Shown in pieces: positions 34,775 through 42,822 of a DNA stretch of 64,000 bases. Position numbers and translations under genes: made by a program. The notes below the pieces were generated by a model that was not told where the DNA came from, ran no database searches, and saw only the letters and a program-made list of their open reading frames with translations. Source of the stretch: Nostoc sp. C052 (GTDB lineage Bacteria > Cyanobacteriota > Cyanobacteriia > Cyanobacteriales > Nostocaceae); contig NZ_CP040274.1 of the NCBI RefSeq assembly GCF_013393905.1, positions 272,426-336,425 of the forward strand, in the 5' to 3' direction. The number at the start of each line of letters is the position of its first letter. Position 1 is the stretch's first letter.

Positions 34775-35875
34775 ATGTATTTATTAGCGCAACAAGTGCT
34801 TGGTGGCGAGCTAGTCAAAAAAGCTGCTGAAACAAGTGCATCAATATCAGCAGGATTTGATGATTTATGGAATAAAACTTTAGCGGGGGAACTGTACAAC
34901 AATATATGTACAGTCGGGGCATTATTTGCAGTTGCGACATTAACTTTTTTCATGATTGAGTGGACAAAGCAAATGATAAATGGTAATGAGCAACGAGCTT
35001 TCAGCGATTTTATCTGGCCGTTGATTGTGGTGGTGTTGTTGTCAAATCATGGCAAAGTTCTAGGAAACTCGACGTTAGGGATTAGGAACTACATCAACAA
35101 TGTAAATAATATGGTGTTGATACAAACGGCTGATGGGCTAGATTTAAGAGTCGCATTTCAAAAAGCAGCAGGGGTATCAGTAGCTCGAAGTGCTATAGGA
35201 TTAGCAATTGAAAGATGTCGGAGTTCTTCATTACAGCCGAATGAAGCAATTGATTGCTTACAACAGGCTAAAGAAGATTTAAGTCAAAAATACCCGGAAG
35301 CTTTCGATCAAAATAGTGGCCCCTTCAAATGGTTTTTGGCCGCGATAGATAAAGTCGTTGACGCTCCGATTGATGCAATAAAAAATAAAAGAAATCCCCT
35401 TCAGATATTATTTTCTTCCATTAGTGGTTTTATTGGTTCCGGTGTGACTTCAACAATTTCATTAGTCATGCTGTCGATGAATGGGTCATACCAATGGGGA
35501 ATTGAATTAACAATGCTAATCACAGCATTTTTAGGACCACTAGCTGTTGGAGGTTCTTTATTACCTTACGGAGCGAAATCAATTTTCACTTGGCTAATTG
35601 GATATTTCAGTATTGGCATAGGTAAACTATCTTTTAACATGATTGTTGGTTTTGCTGGACAATTAATTTCTGACTCTCAAGCAGATCAACCAATGTTCTT
35701 CCTGTTTACAATTGGGATTTGCGCCCCGTTCTTGGCTACGGGATTAGCCGCAGGTGGCGGTTTAGCACTGTTGCAACAAATTAATAAAGCCTCAGAAACT
35801 TATGGTGTGATTGCCGCAGAAGCTGGCATTGCAATAATCACTAGAGGTGTTAGTTTGGCGAAGTTTATGAAATAA
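34775..35875 (+). CDS. VirB6/TrbL-like polytopic membrane protein
   Basis: A 366-residue protein with a central polar domain (about 95-215) between membrane helices near 45-62 and 73-92 and four or five further helices in the C-terminal half (about 218-240, 246-270, 276-300, 305-335). This is the layout of VirB6/TrbL, the channel component of the T4SS inner-membrane complex. There is no cleavable signal peptide. ATG 34775 is preceded by GGAAAGG, a good ribosome site. Position between VirB5- and VirB8-like genes agrees. Sequence similarity to a named family could not be shown by eye. Confidence 0.7.
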   Translation: MYLLAQQVLGGELVKKAAETSASISAGFDDLWNKTLAGELYNNICTVGALFAVATLTFFMIEWTKQMINGNEQRAFSDFIWPLIVVVLLSNHGKVLGNSTLGIRNYINNVNNMVLIQTADGLDLRVAFQKAAGVSVARSAIGLAIERCRSSSLQPNEAIDCLQQAKEDLSQKYPEAFDQNSGPFKWFLAAIDKVVDAPIDAIKNKRNPLQILFSSISGFIGSGVTSTISLVMLSMNGSYQWGIELTMLITAFLGPLAVGGSLLPYGAKSIFTWLIGYFSIGIGKLSFNMIVGFAGQLISDSQADQPMFFLFTIGICAPFLATGLAAGGGLALLQQINKASETYGVIAAEAGIAIITRGVSLAKFMK

Positions 35876-35880
35876 GAGAT

Positions 35881-36645
35881 ATGGTAAACACGAAAAACCG
35901 AAAATCAGAGCCATTACAACTGCTGCAATTTAATAAATCAGTTCCGACAAGAATTGGAATAATTTCATTAGTAGGATTTTCTTGTGCAGTATTTTCATTA
36001 CTATTGCAATTTCTCAATTATGGAGCAATCAGAGGATTAAGTAAAAAGCAATTAGCTTTAGTACAGTTAGATGATGGCAAAACTATTACTGCTAAATCAG
36101 TAGACGAAAATCAACGTTCGCCAGAAGTAATCAAAAAATTTGTTGGCGATACGTTCACTAGAATGTTTAGCTGGGATGGATTAGTTAAAATTTACAACGA
36201 CTTGGGAGAACCAATTACCAAGCAAGACAAAGGAATAGATATTGACGCAGCAAGTGGAAAAAAGAAAGTTACAACTAAGGCTTATGAAGCTGCTTTTGCA
36301 ATTAGTGAAAATCATAACTTTCGAGCAGCCTTTTTACAAAAGCTGGCAGAACTCACCCCCAGCAGAATATTTGAAGGAAATATGCAAGCGTCTTTAATTC
36401 CTCGCTATATCGGAGAGCCGCGATTAATTAGAAATGGGGTATGGCAAGTAGATATAGTCGCAACTATTGTGACTTTCACAACTTCTGATAATACTGGACA
36501 AGGAATTACCTTCAATAAGACTGTGACTGTCGAAGCAGTGAATACGCCACAAGAAATTACTACTCTCACTGAACTTTCTCGGAAAATCTATGAAGCTCGG
36601 AGCGCTGGTTTAGAAATTACACAAATCAATGATTTAAAACCTTAA
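35881..36645 (+). CDS. VirB8/TraE-like protein
   Basis: 254 residues with one N-terminal membrane helix (about 23-45, RIGIISLVGFSCAVFSLLLQFL) and a periplasmic domain. The periplasmic part has the mixed alpha/beta layout of VirB8 (NTF2-like): helices around 80-100 and 140-165, then strands such as RLIRNGVWQVDIVATIVTF and GITFNKTVTVEAV. VirB8 nucleates the inner-membrane complex. The start lies 5 bp after the previous stop and the end 5 bp before the VirB10-like gene, so the three are clearly one operon. Call based on topology, fold-like strand pattern and position. Confidence 0.65.
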   Translation: MVNTKNRKSEPLQLLQFNKSVPTRIGIISLVGFSCAVFSLLLQFLNYGAIRGLSKKQLALVQLDDGKTITAKSVDENQRSPEVIKKFVGDTFTRMFSWDGLVKIYNDLGEPITKQDKGIDIDAASGKKKVTTKAYEAAFAISENHNFRAAFLQKLAELTPSRIFEGNMQASLIPRYIGEPRLIRNGVWQVDIVATIVTFTTSDNTGQGITFNKTVTVEAVNTPQEITTLTELSRKIYEARSAGLEITQINDLKP

Positions 36646-36650
36646 TAATT

Positions 36651-38219
36651 ATGTCTCTAAAAAACGAACACCAGAATTTGACTATAGATCAAATCTTGAA
36701 ATTTTCAGAGGATACAAATGATGGACAAAGGAGAGAAAAGGCTAACCGCGAAGAGTCCGAAGAATTTCCATTGATTACTAGACACACTGTCAGTACTTCT
36801 CCTTGGTCAAGATTAGGGATAATCGCTATTCCTTTTGGCTTAGGGTTCTTAGTAATCTTTTATTTTCTCAATGGTGTTTTCAATCCTGCTAGAAGTCCAG
36901 AAGCGATAACTGCTAAAGCTGATAAAACATCCCCAGCTTTGGAGAAAGTTGAGCTAAAAGATGGTGATGTCTATGCCAAATTAGCCTTGAATAAACAAGA
37001 AGATGAATTAAATAAGATTAATCAGAGTAAAGAGCAAGTTAAAGTTAATAATAAACCTGTAAGTGTTGCAGCTTCACCACCACTATCAACAGCTAGACCT
37101 GTAGCACAAACACAAAGTCCTAGCCCTAGACGAGATTACGTTCCGAGTAGAACTAACTCGACTATTTCATCACCACCTCGTAATCAAACATTGCCAAGAA
37201 TTAGTAATCCTGTTAGGACTGTTACGCCGAAAACAGAAACGCCAACAGACGTGATAGCTGAATTTAATCGACTTCGCAGCTTAGGATCTTACGGAAAAAT
37301 CGCTTATACACCTACTTCAAATAACCAGCAGATATCAACAGAGGCGACATCCTTTCAAACACCGAATACAACACTTCTGAAAGTACAGCCACCCAATAGT
37401 GCTTATACAACACAGCAAACACGCCCTAACTTCTCTAACAGTACATCCACAGAAATTGAGAAAATTCGCCCTCGTTGGTTAGCCGATTCTAAATCTGATA
37501 AACAAGTAGCAGATGGTAATTACTTGTCTCAAGAAAACCAAATTCTGCAACAGCGTAAAACTCGCTATTTAGTCGTTGGGGAATTCGCAAATGGTGTTTT
37601 AGTGACTCCAGTGGTCAAGCAGCAAAGCGAAAATACTCGCTTCCAACAACAGCAGGCTCCAGATGATAGTAAACGCTATGTTGCTAGATTAACGGCTGAT
37701 TTGCATGACAACTATGGAAATGTGGCAATTCATAAAGGCACTTTATTAGCCGTTGAACCCCTACAGGTTAATGGTGGCTCTTATGTAAGTGTGCAAGTCA
37801 CCAGCATTATCAAAGATAACACTGAGTACCCAATTAGTAGCGGTGCAATTTCTGTATTAGGAGAAGGCGGGAAACCGTTGTTAGCTAAACAGTTGCAAGA
37901 TCACAAAGGCGGAGGTTCTGACTTGACTGTGGCATTAGTCAGTGGTTTGGGTCAAGTAGGAGCAATCCTGAATCAATCTGATTCCAGTAGCAGTGTAGTT
38001 AATTCTGCTACTGGGACATTTAGCTCTAGCACGACTTCAAACAGCCAGCGCAATATTGGTGGGGCATTCTTACAAGGTGCTTTTGGCAAGCTTAGTGACA
38101 CCATTGCTCGCCGTGCAGAAACTTCTAACCAACAAATCACCCCTCGTCCCAATGTTTGGTATATCCCACAAGGAACGAAGATTACGTTTTTGGTGAACCG
38201 TTCTCTGGAGTTGCCATGA
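36651..38219 (+). CDS. VirB10/TrbI-like protein
   Basis: 522 residues: a cytoplasmic start, one membrane helix (about 50-70, LGIIAIPFGLGFLVIFYFL), a long Pro/Thr/Ser-rich linker (about 120-270) and a C-terminal TrbI/VirB10 domain. The domain includes RYLVVGEFANGVLVTPV, VARLTADLHDNYGNVAIHKGTLL, a Gly-rich antenna-like region (SGLGQVGAIL, SSSSTTSNSQRN) and the typical end VWYIPQGTKITFLVNRSLELP. VirB10 spans the periplasm and couples both membranes. The ATGA at the end overlaps the next start. Good family match. Confidence 0.8.
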   Translation: MSLKNEHQNLTIDQILKFSEDTNDGQRREKANREESEEFPLITRHTVSTSPWSRLGIIAIPFGLGFLVIFYFLNGVFNPARSPEAITAKADKTSPALEKVELKDGDVYAKLALNKQEDELNKINQSKEQVKVNNKPVSVAASPPLSTARPVAQTQSPSPRRDYVPSRTNSTISSPPRNQTLPRISNPVRTVTPKTETPTDVIAEFNRLRSLGSYGKIAYTPTSNNQQISTEATSFQTPNTTLLKVQPPNSAYTTQQTRPNFSNSTSTEIEKIRPRWLADSKSDKQVADGNYLSQENQILQQRKTRYLVVGEFANGVLVTPVVKQQSENTRFQQQQAPDDSKRYVARLTADLHDNYGNVAIHKGTLLAVEPLQVNGGSYVSVQVTSIIKDNTEYPISSGAISVLGEGGKPLLAKQLQDHKGGGSDLTVALVSGLGQVGAILNQSDSSSSVVNSATGTFSSSTTSNSQRNIGGAFLQGAFGKLSDTIARRAETSNQQITPRPNVWYIPQGTKITFLVNRSLELP

Positions 38220-38947
38220 AGAAGTTAAAACTCGTGACAGCGTTCCAGCTTGGGGTTGCTGCTTTTTTGGCAGTGTGTCTAGTTCCAGTCAAAACCTATG
38301 CTCAAAGTACAGTCCGCACCATAAAGCAATCTCAGGTTAGTGGCAGTACTGCCAAGCTCCAAAAAATTAAGGTCTGGAATGGCTCAGGCGTATCAATTTC
38401 ATTTTATGAAGTCTTAGAGATGGTGAAGCGAGTGTGGATTGACGATCCCTCGCAAGTTTTGATTGACACTGATGGTTGTTTAGAAGGAATCGACCAGAAC
38501 TGTCAAAACAGTAGTGCTGGGCTACTTCACTTACGCCGGATCAAAAAGCTTCCGGTTCCAGGACTGCCCCAAACAAGTGCAACTTTGCTTACAGTGATTA
38601 CTCAAACTGCTTCTGGCTCGCGCAAAGTTTACCACTTTCAAGTTACCCCATCTAATTCCCGTCCTGAATACAGTCAAGTGTCAATTATCTCGGATAAGCC
38701 ATCTTCAACAGTAACTCGACCGAGATTATCGCCCCTAGTACAAACTATCAACACCACAAAACAAATCAGAGCAGGGATCAGGGTAGCGATTAGTAATGGT
38801 TCGCTCTCCTCATCTGATGAACTTCACAATCGGATTGAGCAATTCTTGACTCATTTTCAAGCTGGAGAGCAAATGCCTGCTGCTGCTCTTCAAGCTGGTG
38901 TTTCACTTAAATTAGTTAACAAATTAATTGAGCTTGGACAAATATGA
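38216..38947 (+). CDS. VirB9/TraK-like periplasmic protein (tentative)
   Basis: From ATG 38216, which overlaps the VirB10-like stop codon (ATGA), the product has about 243 residues with a signal peptide ending near TYAQS (residue 28). The mature protein is rich in beta strands (KLQKIKVWNGSGVSISFY, then SATLLTVITQTASGSRKVYHFQV) and has a small helical C-terminus. VirB9/TraK proteins with this strand pattern form the outer-membrane-side ring with VirB10 and usually lie next to it. Two Cys pairs (DGCLEG, QNCQ) are present. No direct motif proves the family, so this is by topology, strand pattern and location. Confidence 0.5.
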   Translation: MKKLKLVTAFQLGVAAFLAVCLVPVKTYAQSTVRTIKQSQVSGSTAKLQKIKVWNGSGVSISFYEVLEMVKRVWIDDPSQVLIDTDGCLEGIDQNCQNSSAGLLHLRRIKKLPVPGLPQTSATLLTVITQTASGSRKVYHFQVTPSNSRPEYSQVSIISDKPSSTVTRPRLSPLVQTINTTKQIRAGIRVAISNGSLSSSDELHNRIEQFLTHFQAGEQMPAAALQAGVSLKLVNKLIELGQI

Positions 38948-40155
38948 AATCATCAAATCGTTCGCCCAAAATTACTTTTGACATGATTCGCTATTTAATA
39001 TTGTTTGGATTGCTAGGAGGATTGTTTATTCACAGTTTTTGGGAGTATGGAATTATGAATCAGGTAATTGGATTTCTGCTGCCCAAAGCCTCAGCACAAG
39101 TCCCATTTGTCAGTAGCAATAATGGCTTGATTCCAGACTGGTCAAAAATGAAGTTTCAAGACATGATTGTATCTGAATCTGGTAATGTGACTTACCCAAC
39201 TGACCGAGGTAATCAGACTAGAATTTGGCAAGCTGGACAAAGTATTGGCGATTTTATGGAGCTTGGGGATTTTGAAGATGCCAATTTGAATCTTGAAAAG
39301 CTTACCCTATCGACGATATCTCAGGCATTAGCTATTGATTTAGATGGTTTAAAGCTTGACGATTTTGGAGTCATCAAAACTCAAACCCTTAGCGATTTAG
39401 TCAAGGCTATACCTGAATTAGCTAATCAATCAGCCAGGAGTGTAGCGCCAATAGCTGACTTTTTTCGCCAAATGGGTATCAGCACTAATCAAAGAATTGG
39501 TAATGTCGCTAATTATTACAACTTAGACAATATCCCTCTCGGCAGTGAAATTGATTTATCTAAATACAAGCTGACATCGATTCCGGGAATTGAAAACTCC
39601 TCATTTGATAAATTTGCTAATTGGCAAGATACTCTCATTTCAGACATACCGGGATTGAAAGATTTACCTTGGATTAATTTTCCTAGCCTGCCAGAGCCGG
39701 ATCTTTCTTTCGTTGGTCAAGTAGATTTGCCTTTAGGAGATATAGAAGCTAACCGGATTCGCAGCATTTCTGGCAGTTATCAAGAGGGTTTTAATGTCCC
39801 TTGTAATCAAAATAATTGCGCCCACTTTGAAGCTTCAGGTCTTGGTAAGACTACTGGAGCGCAATGGATTTCGGGAAAAGTTCAGAAAGTAAAAGGTGGC
39901 TATGGAATTTTAGCTGTAGCTAATGGGGGTCTTGAGCCAACTGGTCGCCATCCCTTTGGTAAATCATTTAAACAAGTGGTTTGGGATATAGATGAATCGA
40001 GCGGTTCTATTAACACTGCTATGTTTTTCCGAATCTGCAAGACAATATTTTTTGTTCGTACTTGTACTCCTTACTTTATTGGCCCAGTTCCGTTTATCAA
40101 TTATCACGAAAAAGACCCAATTATTTTTGGTAGTCCTTCTAACGTTCCAGATTAA
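38944..40155 (+). CDS. Exported protein of the transfer operon, unknown
   Basis: 403 residues, starting at an ATGA overlap with the previous gene. A hydrophobic segment at about 15-35 and a processing-like site near KASAQVP (48-54) suggest export. The body has a helical middle and a beta-rich C-terminal third with two Cys pairs (VPCNQNNCAHF, and RICKTIFFVRTCTPYF) that could form disulfides in the periplasm. It matches no T4SS family that I can name. Its fixed place between the VirB9-like and VirD4-like genes suggests a structural or surface role in mating, for example pair stabilisation. That is inference from position. Confidence 0.55.
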   Translation: MKSSNRSPKITFDMIRYLILFGLLGGLFIHSFWEYGIMNQVIGFLLPKASAQVPFVSSNNGLIPDWSKMKFQDMIVSESGNVTYPTDRGNQTRIWQAGQSIGDFMELGDFEDANLNLEKLTLSTISQALAIDLDGLKLDDFGVIKTQTLSDLVKAIPELANQSARSVAPIADFFRQMGISTNQRIGNVANYYNLDNIPLGSEIDLSKYKLTSIPGIENSSFDKFANWQDTLISDIPGLKDLPWINFPSLPEPDLSFVGQVDLPLGDIEANRIRSISGSYQEGFNVPCNQNNCAHFEASGLGKTTGAQWISGKVQKVKGGYGILAVANGGLEPTGRHPFGKSFKQVVWDIDESSGSINTAMFFRICKTIFFVRTCTPYFIGPVPFINYHEKDPIIFGSPSNVPD

Positions 40156-40182
40156 CTATTGTTACTTCTGAATTCTGACATT

Positions 40183-42000
40183 ATGAGTAATAATTTGACT
40201 AGTTCCCCAAGTAATCAACCATTCCGATTTGAACAGCTTCAAAATCCTCATGACAGTATTGGTAAGTATACCAATGCTTTATTTACACCAAATGGGCTGA
40301 CAGTTTTAAGTTTAGTTGGTGCTTACATTTTAATGAGAGTCTTTTTGGGCGATGGCAGTAGTAAAAAGAAGATTGCTACTAGCTATTGGGGAGGCAGAAA
40401 GGAGAGCAGTACAGCTAAGAAAAAAGCATTGCAACAAATAGCCTATCCCCGATGTGATAGTGTAGCTTTGTATATTGGCAGACATCCATTCAAAGGTGCA
40501 AAAAAGCAAATTGGTAGTGGACGAGTACCGATTTATGTACCAGAAGTACAAAGGGGAACTGCTGCCATTGGCGCACCCGGAAGTGGGAAAACTTTCAGTG
40601 CCATTAATCCCATGTTGTTCTCCGCAATTGACCAAGGGTTTCCTATTTTACTATATGACTTTAAGTATCCATCTCAGGCGAAAATTGCTGCTTATGCTAA
40701 AAGTCTTGGCTACGATGTTCATATTTTTGCCCCTGGATTTCCCGAATCTGAAGTTTGTAACCCTCTGGATTTTTTAAGAGATTCTTCTGACGCTGAAAAC
40801 GCTCGGCAAATTGCGACGGTCATCAATAAAAACTTCCGCATTCTGAATAATTCTAATGAAGATGGATTTTTTGGCCCCTCCGGGGATCAGTTAACCCAAG
40901 CTGTATTAATGTTAACCAAAGAATTTGGAGATAGAGCTGATGTCATGACCAGTGCCGCCATCTTGTCTAGTGAGCAGATGATTGCGCGGTTAATGTCTGC
41001 TAATCTCAACCCTTGGGTCAAGATTGCCTTTGGTCAGTTGTTCAGTTCTGCCGCGAGTGAGAAAACCGTCGCCGGGATTGTTGCCACAGCTAGTATTATG
41101 TTTACCCGCTTCATGGCCAAGAACACACTGGGTTGTTTTATTGGTAAAACGACTTTACCACTGTCAATTAAGGGTAAACAAATGATTATCTTTGGTTTAG
41201 ACAGAGAGCGCCGCGATGCTGTTGCACCGTTGATGACTAGCGTTCTCCACATGACCATCGCCCGAAATATAGCCAAAAAACGCTTAGATCCGTTAATAGT
41301 TGCATTGGATGAATTACCTTCCTTGTATCTGCCCGATTTATTCAGATGGTTAAATGAATCACGAAGTGAGGGTTTCTGCGGCATCCTCGGCTGGCAGAAT
41401 ATGGGGCAGTTGGAAAAGAATTATGGTCGGGAAGTTGCTAAGACTATCCTTGGTGCTTGCAGTACGAAATTTATTTTTAATCCTGGAGAGAACGAATCAG
41501 CACAGTTGTTTTCTTCGTTTCTGGGAGATGAAGAAATTAGGTACAAGCATAAATCAAGATCCACGGGTGGTGGAAAGAGCAATAATACCATTAGCGACCA
41601 AGAGAAAACCAAAAAGTTATTTGAATCGGCAGAGTTTTTAAAACTACCAGCCGGTAAATGTGTTTTTATAAATCCTGCATACTCCAATAAGAAAGAGGGG
41701 TCAGTTCCTCAGTTAAAAAGCATCAATATTCCTCAAATTCTCCGGGACATCGACAGATACAACGAAAAAAAATGGAAACCAGTCGTCAGTAGATTAGCTC
41801 GGAAAAGTACACAGAGATATCCGACTCAGTACGATTTAGATTTGAGAGTTAATGATGTCAATAACCGTTTTCCTCCACCTGCTAAACAAGACAACAATCC
41901 TAATAATAAAGTCTTGAGCGTTGGAGAAATTAAATCAATCCTAGACGAAAATGCTCAGAGCCAAATTCCAAGGGTATTAAATAATGAGAATAATGATTAA
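40183..42000 (+). CDS. VirD4/TraD-like coupling protein
   Basis: From ATG 40183 the product has 605 residues. One N-terminal membrane helix lies near 37-53 (TVLSLVGAYILMRVFL), Walker A is GAPGSGKT at 130-137, Walker B is IVALDELPS at 372-380, and the conserved Gln of LGWQNMGQLEKNYG follows near 405. VirD4 proteins are hexameric ATPases that bring the relaxase-DNA complex to the T4SS. The usual two membrane helices are reduced to one here. ATG 40183 is preferred to the TTG at 40159. The 3' end overlaps the next gene by 17 bp. Confidence 0.9.
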   Translation: MSNNLTSSPSNQPFRFEQLQNPHDSIGKYTNALFTPNGLTVLSLVGAYILMRVFLGDGSSKKKIATSYWGGRKESSTAKKKALQQIAYPRCDSVALYIGRHPFKGAKKQIGSGRVPIYVPEVQRGTAAIGAPGSGKTFSAINPMLFSAIDQGFPILLYDFKYPSQAKIAAYAKSLGYDVHIFAPGFPESEVCNPLDFLRDSSDAENARQIATVINKNFRILNNSNEDGFFGPSGDQLTQAVLMLTKEFGDRADVMTSAAILSSEQMIARLMSANLNPWVKIAFGQLFSSAASEKTVAGIVATASIMFTRFMAKNTLGCFIGKTTLPLSIKGKQMIIFGLDRERRDAVAPLMTSVLHMTIARNIAKKRLDPLIVALDELPSLYLPDLFRWLNESRSEGFCGILGWQNMGQLEKNYGREVAKTILGACSTKFIFNPGENESAQLFSSFLGDEEIRYKHKSRSTGGGKSNNTISDQEKTKKLFESAEFLKLPAGKCVFINPAYSNKKEGSVPQLKSINIPQILRDIDRYNEKKWKPVVSRLARKSTQRYPTQYDLDLRVNDVNNRFPPPAKQDNNPNNKVLSVGEIKSILDENAQSQIPRVLNNENND

Positions 42001-42451
42001 GGAATATGCTCTCTCTGATTTTGAGATAATTAATCAACTAATGCAGACATTGACTATTAACTCTGGCAATCTCGTTAACATTCATGCTCCCGCTTGGGTC
42101 ATTAATACTTTTCACGTTTTAAGTAAACAAAGACCAAGATTAAAAAAGGTCGGAATTTATGTTCAAATTACTTTGAAAGGTTTCCCGATTAATTTATCAC
42201 CGGATGTTTCTTCACAAATTCTCAATGAATATATTCAAGGCATCGGCTGGGATGATTTGCAATATGTCACTTTCCTGAAATTTCATCAAGACTCTTTAGA
42301 ATTCCATCTTATTTTTAATCGGGTGATGCCATCGGGGGAAGTGATTGACTTAAATTGCCTCGGTGCTACATCACAGCAATATGACGTTTTACAAAAGTCT
42401 TTAATCAATCTTATTAAAACCGAATCCAGCAGTGGGGTGACTTATGTTTGA
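41984..42451 (+). CDS. Small protein resembling a degenerate relaxase core
   Basis: 155 residues without a signal peptide. Residues of about 55-125 follow the beta-alpha-beta order of the MobA/VirD2 relaxase core: VGIYVQITLKGFPINLSPDV, then SQILNEYIQGIGWDDLQYVTFLKFHQD, then EFHLIFNRVMPSGEVIDLN. The motif corresponding to H-x-H-I-x-x-N-R-V reads EFHLIFNRV, with Glu in place of the first His, and no N-terminal catalytic Tyr segment is seen. It could be a relaxase-derived DNA-binding accessory protein. Located right after virD4 and overlapping the next gene by 8 bp. The resemblance is by eye and not proven. Confidence 0.4.
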   Translation: MRIMIKEYALSDFEIINQLMQTLTINSGNLVNIHAPAWVINTFHVLSKQRPRLKKVGIYVQITLKGFPINLSPDVSSQILNEYIQGIGWDDLQYVTFLKFHQDSLEFHLIFNRVMPSGEVIDLNCLGATSQQYDVLQKSLINLIKTESSSGVTYV

Positions 42452-42818
42452 TGAACGGCATTCACAACTAGTTTCTAATTACGCTAAAAGCAGTGATTAT
42501 TTTGCCAGAAATATCATAGCACCTTTAATAAAATATGTTTGCGCTGACACCGTAGAACAATGGAATAAAAAAGCAAGATTTGAACTAGGAAAAGATACTT
42601 ATGCTCTTAAAATTGATGGAGGTGGAGGTTATTCTTGGGCAAAAGTTGATCCCAAAACTAATAACTTTGTAACCCTAGAGCCAGAAGAAGCCAAAACAAT
42701 TGAAGAAATTGTCGAACAATCTTTAGCAAATACAAACGCTCATCAACAAAACCAAACTAATACTTCAAATACTCTTTCTACTCACAGTAATAATAATTCT
42801 TGCTCCGAAATAGAGTAA
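42444..42818 (+). CDS. Hypothetical protein of the transfer operon
   Basis: 124 residues. The first two thirds look folded (SSDYFARNIIAPLIKYVCADT, then YALKIDGGGGYSWAKVDP), and the last third is Asn/Thr/Ser-rich and probably disordered. No family was recognised. It overlaps the previous gene by 8 bp and is followed 5 bp later by the DUF3854 gene, so it is part of the same transcript. Confidence 0.55.
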   Translation: MFDERHSQLVSNYAKSSDYFARNIIAPLIKYVCADTVEQWNKKARFELGKDTYALKIDGGGGYSWAKVDPKTNNFVTLEPEEAKTIEEIVEQSLANTNAHQQNQTNTSNTLSTHSNNNSCSEIE

Positions 42819-42822
42819 AAAC

